This document shows, in pieces, positions 49,266-58,200 of a stretch of 64,000 nucleotides of DNA. This stretch comes from Spirillospora albida (GTDB lineage: Bacteria; Actinomycetota; Actinomycetes; Streptosporangiales; Streptosporangiaceae). The DNA lies in contig NZ_JOFJ01000005.1 in NCBI RefSeq assembly GCF_000718255.1, forward strand, positions 1 through 64,000. The letters run 5' to 3'. A model generated the notes under the pieces. The model saw only the letters and a program-made list of their open reading frames with translations, had not been told where the DNA came from and did not search any database. The translations under genes and the position numbers were made by a program. Each line of letters opens with the position of its first letter. Positions within the stretch are counted from its first letter, which is position 1.

Positions 49266-52200
49266 CGGGTGCCTCCTGTCTCGCCGTCGCCCTGCGACGG
49301 CGCCTCACCTGACGTGCCCCCGTCGCGTGCCTCGGTGCGGGCCCGGTGGACGCCGCGCTGCAGGCTCGCGAAACGGTTGCGTACGACATCGGCCGTCTGT
49401 CCCGGGGCTCCGGGGACGGCCTGACCGGGAACGGCCCGACCTGGGTCCGGCGCGGCCGGCGGCCGCGCCTGCGGGGCCGGTCCGGCCTGCGACCGGTTCA
49501 CCGCCCCCGGCACCCTGTTCTTGCCGGGCACCCGCTTGGGGAGCCCGACGGACGTGCGGGTCTCGGCCACCGGTTCCCGGGCGGCCTCGGCGGCGCGGAA
49601 CCCCGCGTCCGCCGGGGACTCCCATTCACGGCCGCCGGGCTCGCCGTCGGTCCGGCGCTGGAACCACTCCGACTGCATGGCGTCGAAGATCGGGGATCGC
49701 GCGGGGACGCGCGGGGGGTCCTGCCGGGCCGGCGCGGGCGCGCCGTCGTAGCCGGACGGGTCGGGCATGGGCGGCTCCGTTCCGAATTCGTCGGGACGGC
49801 CGGCGTCCGGCGGGAGGGGACCCCGGCCGGCCGGCTCCGCGTGCGCGGCCATGTCGGCGACCTGCTGGAACGGACCGGTCTCCCAGGAGATCTGCCGGTT
49901 CCCGGCGGGCTCGGGGACCGCCGGCTGCGCCTCGGGCACGACGGGCAGCGGCCCGGTGCGGGAATCGCGCCGGTACAGGCCGCCCGGCTGCGCCGGTGCC
50001 TCGTGGGCCGGCGCCTCGTAGGCCGGTACGTCGTGCGCCGGCAGGTCGCGCACCGGTTCGTCGCGGACGGCGGGCTCCCGCTCGCGGTCCTCGCTCGGCT
50101 GGAACAGCCCGTTCGGGCCGTCGTCCGACCGGGACGGGCGGCCGGGCAGCTGGGCGCCCGGCTGACGGACGGGCAGCTCGCCGGGTCCGCGGGCGGGCCG
50201 CCGGTCGGCCGGGGTGCGCGGCTCGGGCACCGCCGGCCCCGCCGGCTCCTCCGGGACGCGCGGGAGCGGACCGGTGCCGGGACCGCCGACCGCGGGCAGC
50301 GGACCCGTCCCGCCGAGGACGGGCTGCGGGCCGGTGATGCCGTGGCCGGGACGGCCCGTCCCCTCGCCGCCGAGGATGCGGTGGGCGCCGCTGCCGCCGA
50401 CCATGGGGTTGCCGCCGGTGGCGCGCGCGGGCGGCGCCATCGCCGGGGGCTCGTCCCGGAACGCGCCGCCGATCGCGGGCGGCTCGGTCATCGCGGTGAG
50501 CGCGGCGAGCTGCGGGCTCTCCCGGGTGCCGAAGCCGCGGGTGCCGACGCCGGCGGGCTCGCCGGGGCTGACGGCCGCGTCCGGCAGCACGACGAACGCG
50601 GTGAGGCCGCCGCCCTGCGCGGCGCGCAGCTCGACCCGGATGCCGTGCCGGACGGCGAGGCGGCCGACGACGAACAGGCCCATGCGGCGGGCCGCGCCGA
50701 AGTCGATGACGGGCGGGTTGACCAGCCGCCAGTTGGCCTGCTCCAGCTCCTCGGGCGCCATCCCGACGCCGCTGTCGGTGATCTGCAGCATGGCGCCGCC
50801 GCCGGTCAGCATCTGCCCGGACACCGTGACCTTGGTGTGGTCGGACGAGAACACCGTGGCGTTCTCGATCAGCTCGGCCAGCAGGTGGACGAGGTCGTTG
50901 ACGACCGGGCCGCCGACGGTCATGTCGCCCTGGACGCGCAGGGACACCCGCTCGTACTGCTCGACCTCCGACAGCGAGGCGCGGACGACGTCGATGAGCG
51001 GGACCGGCCGGTTCCACCGGCGCACCTGCTCCTGGCCGCCGAGGACGAGGAGGTTCTCGTTGTTGCGGCGCATGCGGGTGGCGAGGTGGTCCAGCCGGAA
51101 CAGGTTGGCGAGCTGCTCCTCGTCCCGCTCGCTCTGCTCCAGCTCCTCGATGAGCTTCAGCTGCCGCTCGATCAGCGACTGGCTGCGGCGGGACAGGTTG
51201 ACGAACATCGCGTTGATGTTGCCGCGCAGGACGGCCTCGTCGGCGGCGAGCCGGACGGCCTCCCGGTGGACCTCGTCGAACGCCCGCGCCACCTGCCCGA
51301 TCTCGTCGGTGGAGTCGATGTCGATCGGCTCGACCTCGATGCCGCCGGCGGCGGCCTCGGGATCGCGGAGCCGGTCGACCAGGCCGGGCAGCCGGGCGCC
51401 GGCGATCTCCAGCGCGCCGCTCTGCAGCCGGCGCAGCGGGCGCACCAGGGAGCGGGCCATCACGGCGGTGATCGCCAGGACGATCAGCAGCAGCAGCCCG
51501 GCGACCACGGCCTCGATGATCGTGGAGGTGGTCGCGGCGCCGCTCTCGCGGTCGCTGTCGGCGCGGATGTCGGCGGCGATGCGCTGCTCGACGGCGCGCA
51601 TCTGGTCGATCATGGAGGTCATCGCGGTGCGGATCACCAGGGCGGACTGCGCGGTGCCGAGCGAGGCGGGCAGCCGCCCGCCGTTGGCGCTCGCCGAGGC
51701 GATCACCCGCTGGCGCAGGTCGCGCGCCCGGTCGATCTGCGTGCCGACGACGGTGTCCTCCAGCAGCTGGCGCTGGGCCAGCGACGCCGAGCCGCCGAAG
51801 GCGTTGAGCTCGGAGTCCTCCTGGGCGCGGGCGGCCGTGAGGGCGTTCAGCTCGTCGGACGCCAGCCGGCGGGAGCGCGCCGCGATGAGCAGCAGGGCCC
51901 GCTCGCGGGAGACGGCGTCCTTGGCGCGGGCGAGGGAGCCGAGGGCCCGGCTGGACTCCGCGAGCTCGGCGTCGGCGACGTTCTGCGACAGACCGTCGAG
52001 GATCTCCACCAGTTCCCCGGTGGACTCCGAGTACTTCTGCAGCACGGTGAACGCCGGGACCTTGGTGTCGACCGAGAGCGAGCGCAGCGCGGCCAGGCCG
52101 TCGAGGCGGCCGAGCACGGCGGTCGCGTCCCGGACGGCCTCGCTGCCGTGGGAGGCGTCGATCCGCTGGGCCGCGCCCCGCGCGGAGTCGAGCTGCGCGT

Positions 52201-52561
52201 CGGTCTTCTCCTGCTGGTCGCGCAGCGTCCGGCGCAGCGCGGCGTCCCGGCCGGTGGCGATGTACTCGATGGTGAGGTCGCGCTCCGCGGCGAACTCGTG
52301 CACGAAGCGGGTGAGCGTCTCGCCCAGCTCCGCCATGCGCTCGACCCGCCCGTAGGCCGCCGCCGTCTCCGCCGAGCTGGAGATGCGCAGCCCGGCGAGC
52401 AGGACGGCCGCGGCCGTCGGGACGAGGATCAGTACGATGAGCCGCTGGGGGACGCGCCAGTTCCGCAGGCTCAGCCTGGAGCCCGCCCGCGTCGAAGGGG
52501 CCTGCCACGCCTCGACGCCTTGAGGCTGAGGATGGTCGCGACCTGCGTCGCCTGGTTTCAT
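49262..52561 (-). CDS. cvnA: Conservon sensor kinase with NIT and HAMP domains (CvnA-type)
   Basis: The 1099-residue membrane kinase has a first span at about residues 40-60, an extracytoplasmic NIT-type helical sensor (about 65-330), a second span (about 345-367), a HAMP linker, and a histidine-kinase ATPase with LLAELIENATVFS (N box) and ITDSGVGMAPEEL (G1). LDHLATRMRRNNENL may be the phosphoacceptor region. The last 400 residues are rich in Pro, Gly and Ala and look disordered, longer than in textbook kinases. No response regulator adjoins; output is expected to go through the roadblock/DUF742/GTPase proteins encoded next. ATG at 52561 with GAGGG at a slightly long distance. Confidence 0.9.
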   Translation of the reverse strand: MKPGDAGRDHPQPQGVEAWQAPSTRAGSRLSLRNWRVPQRLIVLILVPTAAAVLLAGLRISSSAETAAAYGRVERMAELGETLTRFVHEFAAERDLTIEYIATGRDAALRRTLRDQQEKTDAQLDSARGAAQRIDASHGSEAVRDATAVLGRLDGLAALRSLSVDTKVPAFTVLQKYSESTGELVEILDGLSQNVADAELAESSRALGSLARAKDAVSRERALLLIAARSRRLASDELNALTAARAQEDSELNAFGGSASLAQRQLLEDTVVGTQIDRARDLRQRVIASASANGGRLPASLGTAQSALVIRTAMTSMIDQMRAVEQRIAADIRADSDRESGAATTSTIIEAVVAGLLLLIVLAITAVMARSLVRPLRRLQSGALEIAGARLPGLVDRLRDPEAAAGGIEVEPIDIDSTDEIGQVARAFDEVHREAVRLAADEAVLRGNINAMFVNLSRRSQSLIERQLKLIEELEQSERDEEQLANLFRLDHLATRMRRNNENLLVLGGQEQVRRWNRPVPLIDVVRASLSEVEQYERVSLRVQGDMTVGGPVVNDLVHLLAELIENATVFSSDHTKVTVSGQMLTGGGAMLQITDSGVGMAPEELEQANWRLVNPPVIDFGAARRMGLFVVGRLAVRHGIRVELRAAQGGGLTAFVVLPDAAVSPGEPAGVGTRGFGTRESPQLAALTAMTEPPAIGGAFRDEPPAMAPPARATGGNPMVGGSGAHRILGGEGTGRPGHGITGPQPVLGGTGPLPAVGGPGTGPLPRVPEEPAGPAVPEPRTPADRRPARGPGELPVRQPGAQLPGRPSRSDDGPNGLFQPSEDREREPAVRDEPVRDLPAHDVPAYEAPAHEAPAQPGGLYRRDSRTGPLPVVPEAQPAVPEPAGNRQISWETGPFQQVADMAAHAEPAGRGPLPPDAGRPDEFGTEPPMPDPSGYDGAPAPARQDPPRVPARSPIFDAMQSEWFQRRTDGEPGGREWESPADAGFRAAEAAREPVAETRTSVGLPKRVPGKNRVPGAVNRSQAGPAPQARPPAAPDPGRAVPGQAVPGAPGQTADVVRNRFASLQRGVHRARTEARDGGTSGEAPSQGDGETGGTR

Positions 52562-53147
52562 GCGGCGTTTACACCCTCTCCATCACGATGGGCGGAATCC
52601 TCGGTGGTCGAACCGCCACGAAGGGTCAAATGCACCATCGTCCGCCTCCGGCGCGAGACATTGCAGCACATCCCCGGTGGGGCCGCAAAGGACCCTAGAC
52701 GAGTCCATACCGCCTATTCCGACGGTCGCCCGTTCGTCACATTTGTCCGATTTCTCGCACACAACCGCTCACTCTGAGTGAGTACTTTCCGGGGCGACTG
52801 CTTTCTCCGCGAACAGTGATGTCCGCTGTTTGGCCACTTCGCTCCACATGATCGCATTTATCGGCCGCCAGTGCGGCCGCATCCCGATGTTCACGTTCCG
52901 CGATGGCCCGGCGATCGATCGTTACGGCGGCGCGCGGGCCGTCCGGCCGCCGGGCGCGGACCGCCCCGCGGCAGGACACAAGACAGTCACGCAATTCGGG
53001 ACCGATCACCCTAAATGCGCCAGTCCGCGCTACGCTCCGGTGCTCGTGATCATCAGGCGCGCCGGCCCCTGACCGGCCCGGCCCGCCCGGACGCACATCC
53101 GGCGACCTCGCCACGCCGGACCCCTCCCCCCGCGAATAAGGAGTGCC
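52562..53147. other. Promoter-bearing gap between conservon and importer
   Basis: No gene is supported here. The base composition is visibly lower in GC than in neighbouring coding sequence. A 15-base inverted repeat CTCACT-CTG-AGTGAG lies at 52768-52782. Divergent promoters for the conservon (minus) and the binding-protein gene (plus) must lie here. Hexamers are too degenerate to call. Confidence 0.5.
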
Positions 53148-54125
53148 ATGAGGCGATCCAGAAGGCTTACGGCTCTACTCGGCGTTCTCACACTCGCCCT
53201 TCCGCTCGCCGCCTGCGGCGGCTCCGACTCCGACGGAGGCGGCAAGGGCCTGGAGAAGACGACGCTGACCGTCGCCTCGCTGCCGCTCGTGGACGGCGCC
53301 GCCCTCCACATCGCCCAGAAGCAGAAGCTCTTCGAGAAGGAAGGGCTGAAGGTCCAGATCAAGCCCGTCGCGCAGAGCACCCTGGCGATGCCCGCCCTCA
53401 TCAAGGGCGACGTCGACCTGATCGCCGGCGCGAACTACGTCACGTTCCTCCAGGCGCAGGACAAGGGCACGCTCAAGCTCAGCGTGCTCGCGGAGGGGGC
53501 CACCCTCACCTCGAACATGATGAACGTCCTCGTCCTGCCGAAGTCGGACATCAAGACCGCCAAGGACCTCGAGGGCAAGAAGGTCGCGGTCAACATCCTC
53601 AACAACATCCAGGGGCTGACGCTCAACGCCATCCTCAAGGCGAACAACGTCGACCCCACCAAGGTGAACTACACCGCGATCCCGTTCCCGCAGATGGCGA
53701 CGGCGCTGGAGAAGGGGCAGGTCGACGCCATCCACGTCGTCGAGCCCTTCCTCTCCGACACCCAGAAGAAGCTCGGCGCCCGGGTGGTCGTGGACGGCGG
53801 CAGCCAGCCGGTCACCGGCGTGCCGATCAGCGGCTACGTGGCCACCCAGAAGTTCACCGGCGACAACCCGAAGACGAGCGCGGCGTTCCAGCGGGCCATC
53901 CTCAAGGCCCAGGCGCTCGCGGCGGGCGACCGCAAGCGCGTCGAGGAGGTCCTGCCGACCTACGCCAGGATCGACAAGCAGGTCGCCTCGGTGATCACGC
54001 TGCCGGGCTACCCGACCTCGCTGAACGCCACCCGCATGCAGCGGGTCGTCGACCTGATGAACTCGGCCGGGCTGCTCAAGGAGAAGACGGACATCAAGCC
54101 GGTGCTCTTCCAGCCGACCTCCTGA
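53148..54125 (+). CDS. NMT1/SsuA-type ABC substrate-binding lipoprotein
   Basis: The 325-residue lipoprotein has lipobox LAAC with Cys at 23 and a Gly/Asp/Lys linker. A type-II binding fold follows: TLTVASLPLVDGAALHIAQKQKLFEKEG, the KGDVDLIAGAN segment, DLEGKKVAVNILNNIQGLTL and MATALEKGQVDAIHVVEPF. This is the aliphatic-sulfonate/nitrate/taurine and thiamine-precursor (NMT1/THI5) group. ATG at 53148 has AAGGAG six bases upstream. It heads a five-gene operon with two permeases, a ThDP-dependent decarboxylase and an ATPase, so its ligand is likely the decarboxylase substrate or a related acid; inference. Confidence 0.88.
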   Translation: MRRSRRLTALLGVLTLALPLAACGGSDSDGGGKGLEKTTLTVASLPLVDGAALHIAQKQKLFEKEGLKVQIKPVAQSTLAMPALIKGDVDLIAGANYVTFLQAQDKGTLKLSVLAEGATLTSNMMNVLVLPKSDIKTAKDLEGKKVAVNILNNIQGLTLNAILKANNVDPTKVNYTAIPFPQMATALEKGQVDAIHVVEPFLSDTQKKLGARVVVDGGSQPVTGVPISGYVATQKFTGDNPKTSAAFQRAILKAQALAAGDRKRVEEVLPTYARIDKQVASVITLPGYPTSLNATRMQRVVDLMNSAGLLKEKTDIKPVLFQPTS

Positions 54126-54144
54126 CGGCCGGGCACCGACACCC

Positions 54145-54954
54145 ATGGCACACGAGTCGACGCCGTCCCGCGGCCTCTCGCGCCCAGGCATCTGGGCGCG
54201 AGGGGCCGCCGGGGTGGCGATGCTGTTCCTGGCGAGCGAGATCCTCGGCAGGGCAGGCGTTGTGGACCGTTCCTATCTGCCCCCCGCCTCGTCCATCACC
54301 GCACGGGCGCTCGAGCTGTTCGGCGACCCCGTCTTCCTGCACGGCGTCCGCGTCACCCTCACCGCCTGGGCGCTCGGGCTCCTCATCGCCACCGCCGTCG
54401 CGGTGCCGCTCGGGCTGCTGCTCGGCAGCGTCCCGGCCGTGAACACCGCGGTGCAGGCGATCATCGAGTTCCTGCGCCCCATCCCGTCGGTCGCCCTCAT
54501 CCCGCTGGCCGGGCTGCTGCTCGGCTCCGGCCTGGAGATGGAGGTGCCGCTGATCGTCTACGCGGCGAGCTGGCCGATCCTGTTCAACACCATGTACGGC
54601 CTGAAGGACGTCGACCCGGTCGCGAAGGAGACCCTGCGCTCGTTCGGCTTCGGCCGCGGCCAGGTCCTGCTCCGGGTGTCGCTGCGCAGCGCGGCCCCGT
54701 TCATCGCGACCGGGGTGCGGATCGCCGCCGGCGTGGCGCTGATCCTCGCGGTCGGCACCGAGATCCTGTCCGGCTTCGGCGAGGGCCTCGGCATGTTCAT
54801 CGCCCAGGCCGGCGCCGCCCCGGACGGCAACCTCGACGTCCTCGCCGGGACGGTCTGGGCCGGCTGCATCGGGCTGATCATCGACACCGTCCTCGTCCAG
54901 GGCGAGAACCGGATGTTCCGCTGGCACAAGGCCCTGAGGAGTGGTGCGTCGTGA
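54145..54954 (+). CDS. SsuC-type ABC permease 1
   Basis: A 269-residue permease with about six spans and the BPD-type inner-membrane motif in ETLRSFGFGRGQVLLRVSLRSAAPFIATGVRIA, which carries the EAA loop (EAA-x3-G-like) that contacts the ATPase. The VPLGLLLGSVPAVNTAVQAIIEFLRPIPSVALIPL stretch is typical of SsuC/TauC permeases. It is encoded 19 bases after the binding protein and overlaps the second permease by four bases. Two distinct permease genes in this importer class imply a heterodimeric channel rather than the usual homodimer. Confidence 0.88.
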   Translation: MAHESTPSRGLSRPGIWARGAAGVAMLFLASEILGRAGVVDRSYLPPASSITARALELFGDPVFLHGVRVTLTAWALGLLIATAVAVPLGLLLGSVPAVNTAVQAIIEFLRPIPSVALIPLAGLLLGSGLEMEVPLIVYAASWPILFNTMYGLKDVDPVAKETLRSFGFGRGQVLLRVSLRSAAPFIATGVRIAAGVALILAVGTEILSGFGEGLGMFIAQAGAAPDGNLDVLAGTVWAGCIGLIIDTVLVQGENRMFRWHKALRSGAS

Positions 54955-55793
54955 CCACCGCCACCGCGACCGCCCCCCGGCGCCGCGGCGTGGCCGCCCG
55001 GCTCGCCCTGGGCGTCCTGCACCGCTGGCTGCCACTGGCCGTCCTCGTCGCGTGCTGGGAGGCCGCGACCCGGATCGCCGGCAGCGTCTTCTTCCCCCCG
55101 CCCTCCGACATCGTGCGGTGGATGCACGAGATCTGGTTCTCCGGGCCCGTCGGCCGGCTGTTCCTCACGGAGCAGGCCGGCGACGCCATCGGGCCGAGCC
55201 TCGGCCGGATGGCGCTCGGACTGGCGATCGCCACCGTGGCCGGCGTCGCCGTCGGCCTCGCGCTCGGCCGCTCCGAGCGGGCGTTCGCCTACCTCGACCC
55301 GCTCGTGCAGTTCGCGCGGGTCATCCCGCCGCCCACGCTCGTTCCCGTGTTCATCGTGCTGTTCAACCTCGGCACGCAGATGCAGGTCGCCTCGATCGTG
55401 TTCAGCGCGGTCTGGCCGATCCTGCTCAACACCGCCGACGGCGCCCGCAGCGTCGACCGGCTGCAGATGGACACGGCCGAGACGTTCCGGCTGTCGGGTC
55501 CCGACCGGATCCGCTACATCGTGATCCCCTCGGCGCTGCCGAAGATCTTCGCGGGACTGCGGCTCGCCCTGTCCCTCGCGCTCATCCTGATGATCTTCTC
55601 CGAGCTGCTCCCCGGCACGTCCGACGGGCTGGGGTTCGAGCTGACCAACGCGCAGAGCCAGTCCGACCTGCCCACCGTCTGGGCGGTCATCGTGCTGCTC
55701 GGCATCCTGGGCTACCTGTTCAACACCATCCTGCTCGCGGTCGAACGCCGGGTCCTCGGCTGGCACCGCGGGGCGCGAAAGGCAGACGCATGA
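54951..55793 (+). CDS. SsuC-type ABC permease 2
   Basis: The 280-residue second permease has about six spans, with VARVIPP-like QFARVIPPPTLVPVFIVLFNL in the conserved region and the EAA-type loop in ETFRLSGPDRIRYIVIPSALPKIFAGLR. It is homologous to the preceding permease but clearly diverged, consistent with an old duplication and a heterodimeric pore. GTG at 54951 overlaps the previous stop (GTGA) and its own stop overlaps the decarboxylase start (ATGA), showing tight translational coupling of the transporter with the enzyme. Confidence 0.88.
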   Translation: MTTATATAPRRRGVAARLALGVLHRWLPLAVLVACWEAATRIAGSVFFPPPSDIVRWMHEIWFSGPVGRLFLTEQAGDAIGPSLGRMALGLAIATVAGVAVGLALGRSERAFAYLDPLVQFARVIPPPTLVPVFIVLFNLGTQMQVASIVFSAVWPILLNTADGARSVDRLQMDTAETFRLSGPDRIRYIVIPSALPKIFAGLRLALSLALILMIFSELLPGTSDGLGFELTNAQSQSDLPTVWAVIVLLGILGYLFNTILLAVERRVLGWHRGARKADA

Positions 55794-57394
55794 CCACGGA
55801 GTTCACCGTCCGGGACGCCTTCTTCGACTTCTGCCGGCGCGCGGGCATGACCACCGTCTACGGCAATCCCGGCTCGACCGAGCTGCGGATGTTCCGCGAC
55901 TTCCCCGACGACTTCTCCTACGTCCTCGCCCTGCAGGAGACGGTGGCGGTCGCCGCCGCCGCGGGCCACGCCCTCGGCACCGGCAACGCCGCCCTCGTCA
56001 GCCTGCACTCCGCGGGCGGCGTCGGGCACTCGCTCGGCGCCGTCTTCAACGCCCACCGCGACCGCGTCCCGGTGGTCATCATCGCGGGCCAGCAGTCCCG
56101 CGCCATGCTGCCGACGCGGCCGTTCCTCGGCGCGGACGAGCCCGCCCTCTTCCCGCGTCCCTACGTGAAGTGGTCCCGCCAGACCGAGCGCGGCGAGGAC
56201 GTCCCGGCCGCGCTCGCCGAGGCGTACCGCGTGGCGATGACGCCGCCGTGCGGGCCGGTGTTCCTGTCGGTCCCCGAGGACGACTGGGACCGGCCCGCCG
56301 AGCCCGTCCCGCACCGCGCGGTGCGGACCGGGTTCGCCCCCGAGCCCGCCGCGCTCCGCGAGGTGGCCGACGCCCTCAACGGCGCCGCGAACCCCGTGAT
56401 CGTCGTGGGTCCCGGCGTGGAGGACGAGGGCGCGCTGCCCCTCGTCGTCGAGCTGGCGGAGAAGGCCGGCGCCCCGGTGTGGATCAGCCCGCTGTCGGGC
56501 CGGTCCGGCTTCCCCGAGGACCACCGCCTGTTCCAGGGGTTCCTGCCCCCGGTCAGGGACCAGCTCGCCGCGCGGCTGGAGGGGCACGACGTCGTCCTGG
56601 TCCTCGGCGCCCCCGTGTTCACCTACCACGTGCACAGCGAGGGCCCGTTCATCCCGGACGGCGCGAAACTGTTCCACTTCGACTGCGACCCGGCGCAGAC
56701 CGCGTGGGCGCCCGTCGGCACGAGCGTCCTGACGACGATCGACGCCGGCGTGTCCGGCCTGCTGGACCTCGTCGACAAGGCGGACCGGCCCGCACCCGAG
56801 CCGCGCGCCGCGCTCGCCCGGCCGGGGGCCGCCGACCCGATGGACCCGGCTTTCGTCATCGAGGCCCTCCGCGACCACCTCCCCGCGGACGCGGTCATCG
56901 TGGAGGAGTGCCCGAGCCACCGGGACCTGTTCCACGCCCGGCTGCCGATCACCCGCTCCGGCGGCTTCCTGACCACCGGCAGCGGCGCCCTCGGCTGGGG
57001 GCTGCCGGTCGCGGTCGGCCGCGCGGTCGCCGGGGCGGGCGAGCGCGTCGTCTGCGTCATCGGCGACGGCTCGATCATGTACTCGGTGCAGGCGCTGTGG
57101 ACGGCCGCCCAGCAGAACGTCCCGATGACCGTCCTGGTGCTCAACAACCGCGGCTACGGCGCCGTGAAGGCCCTCGGCCGCAGGATCGAGATGGACACCG
57201 TCCCCGGCACCGACATCCCGGGCATCGACTTCGTCACCCTCGCCAAGGGCCTCGGCGTCCCCGGGCGGACGGTCTCCGCCGCCGCCGACCTCGACGCGGC
57301 CCTGGCCGAGGGGATGGCGCACGACGGGCCGTTCATCCTGGACGTGAGCGTCGTCCCCGACGACTCCCCCGCCTACGAGCCGTGGGCGCGGTGA
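55790..57394 (+). CDS. ThDP-dependent benzoylformate-decarboxylase-type enzyme
   Basis: The 534-residue ThDP enzyme resembles benzoylformate decarboxylase (MdlC). The residues known from that enzyme are present: Ser of NPGSTE at 29, the ThDP-activating Glu at 50 (LQETVA), His of LHSAGG at 73, and a His in FTYHVH near 280. The cofactor motif GDGS near 425 ends with NNRGYG near 451. GQQSRAMLPTRPF also matches. It would convert an aromatic alpha-keto acid to the aldehyde and CO2. The gene lies between the permease and ATPase genes of an importer, overlapping both by four bases, so uptake and decarboxylation are produced together. Other 2-keto acid specificity is possible. Confidence 0.85.
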   Translation: MTTEFTVRDAFFDFCRRAGMTTVYGNPGSTELRMFRDFPDDFSYVLALQETVAVAAAAGHALGTGNAALVSLHSAGGVGHSLGAVFNAHRDRVPVVIIAGQQSRAMLPTRPFLGADEPALFPRPYVKWSRQTERGEDVPAALAEAYRVAMTPPCGPVFLSVPEDDWDRPAEPVPHRAVRTGFAPEPAALREVADALNGAANPVIVVGPGVEDEGALPLVVELAEKAGAPVWISPLSGRSGFPEDHRLFQGFLPPVRDQLAARLEGHDVVLVLGAPVFTYHVHSEGPFIPDGAKLFHFDCDPAQTAWAPVGTSVLTTIDAGVSGLLDLVDKADRPAPEPRAALARPGAADPMDPAFVIEALRDHLPADAVIVEECPSHRDLFHARLPITRSGGFLTTGSGALGWGLPVAVGRAVAGAGERVVCVIGDGSIMYSVQALWTAAQQNVPMTVLVLNNRGYGAVKALGRRIEMDTVPGTDIPGIDFVTLAKGLGVPGRTVSAAADLDAALAEGMAHDGPFILDVSVVPDDSPAYEPWAR

Positions 57395-58200
57395 CCGGGA
57401 TGCTCGAGATCACCGGGCTCGGCCACTCCTACGGCGACCACCACGTCCTGCGGGACGTGAACCTGACGGTGGCAGAGAAGGAGCTGGTCACCATCGTCGG
57501 GCCGTCCGGCTGCGGGAAGTCCACGCTGCTGCGCTGCATCGCCGGCCTCATCGCGCCGACCGCGGGGAGCGTCGTGCTGAACGGGACCGCGATCGACGGG
57601 GTCCCGGACGGCCTCGCCGTCGTCTTCCAGGACTACAGCCGCTCGCTGATGCCCTGGCTGACGGTGCGGGACAACGTCGCGCTTCCGCTGCGGCGCCGGG
57701 GGCTCGGCAAGGGCGAGCGGCGCGCGGAGGCCCTGCGGGCGCTGCGGTCGGTCGGCCTGGAGGACGCGGCGGCGAAGTACCCGTGGCAGCTGTCGGGCGG
57801 CATGCAGCAGCGCGTGTCGATCGCGCGGGCGCTCGCCTACCGCCCGTCCCTGCTGCTGATGGACGAGCCGTTCGGCTCCGTGGACGCGCAGACCCGCGAG
57901 GACCTGGAGGACCTCGTCCTGCGGTTCCACCGGGACGAGGGCATGACCATCCTGCTGGTCACCCACGACATCGACGAGAGCGTGTACCTCGGCGACCGGG
58001 TCGTGGTGCTCGCCCGCGACCCCGGGCGGATCCGCAAGGAGCTGACGGTCACGCTGCCGCCCGACCGGGACCAGATCGCGACCCGGGCCGACCCCGCCTT
58101 CGTCCGGCTGCGGGCGGAGGTCGGCCGCCTCGTCCGCGGCGGCGCGGCGGACGGTGGCGCGGCGGACGGCGGGCCGGCGGATCACTTGGCGTCGGAGTAG
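57391..58200 (+). CDS. SsuB-type ABC transporter ATPase
   Basis: The 269-residue ATPase has Walker A GPSGCGKST near 38-46, Q-loop VVFQDYSRSLMPWLTV, signature LSGGMQQRV, Walker B LLLMDEPFGSVD and switch His LLVTHDIDESVYLGDRV, all as in SsuB/TauB. GTG at 57391 overlaps the decarboxylase stop; an ATG three codons later is an alternative start. The C-terminus has a short Gly-Ala-Asp repeat (GGAADGGAADGGPAD) from a GC-rich microrepeat at about 58136-58180, probably not structural. Last gene of the operon; its end overlaps the convergent polymerase gene by 19 bases. Confidence 0.9.
   Translation: MTGMLEITGLGHSYGDHHVLRDVNLTVAEKELVTIVGPSGCGKSTLLRCIAGLIAPTAGSVVLNGTAIDGVPDGLAVVFQDYSRSLMPWLTVRDNVALPLRRRGLGKGERRAEALRALRSVGLEDAAAKYPWQLSGGMQQRVSIARALAYRPSLLLMDEPFGSVDAQTREDLEDLVLRFHRDEGMTILLVTHDIDESVYLGDRVVVLARDPGRIRKELTVTLPPDRDQIATRADPAFVRLRAEVGRLVRGGAADGGAADGGPADHLASE

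Noticed and set aside
58136..58182. Tandem repeat as a regulatory element
   Set aside because: The repeat encodes GGAAD units at the C-terminus of the ABC ATPase and looks like a GC-rich slippage product within coding sequence.
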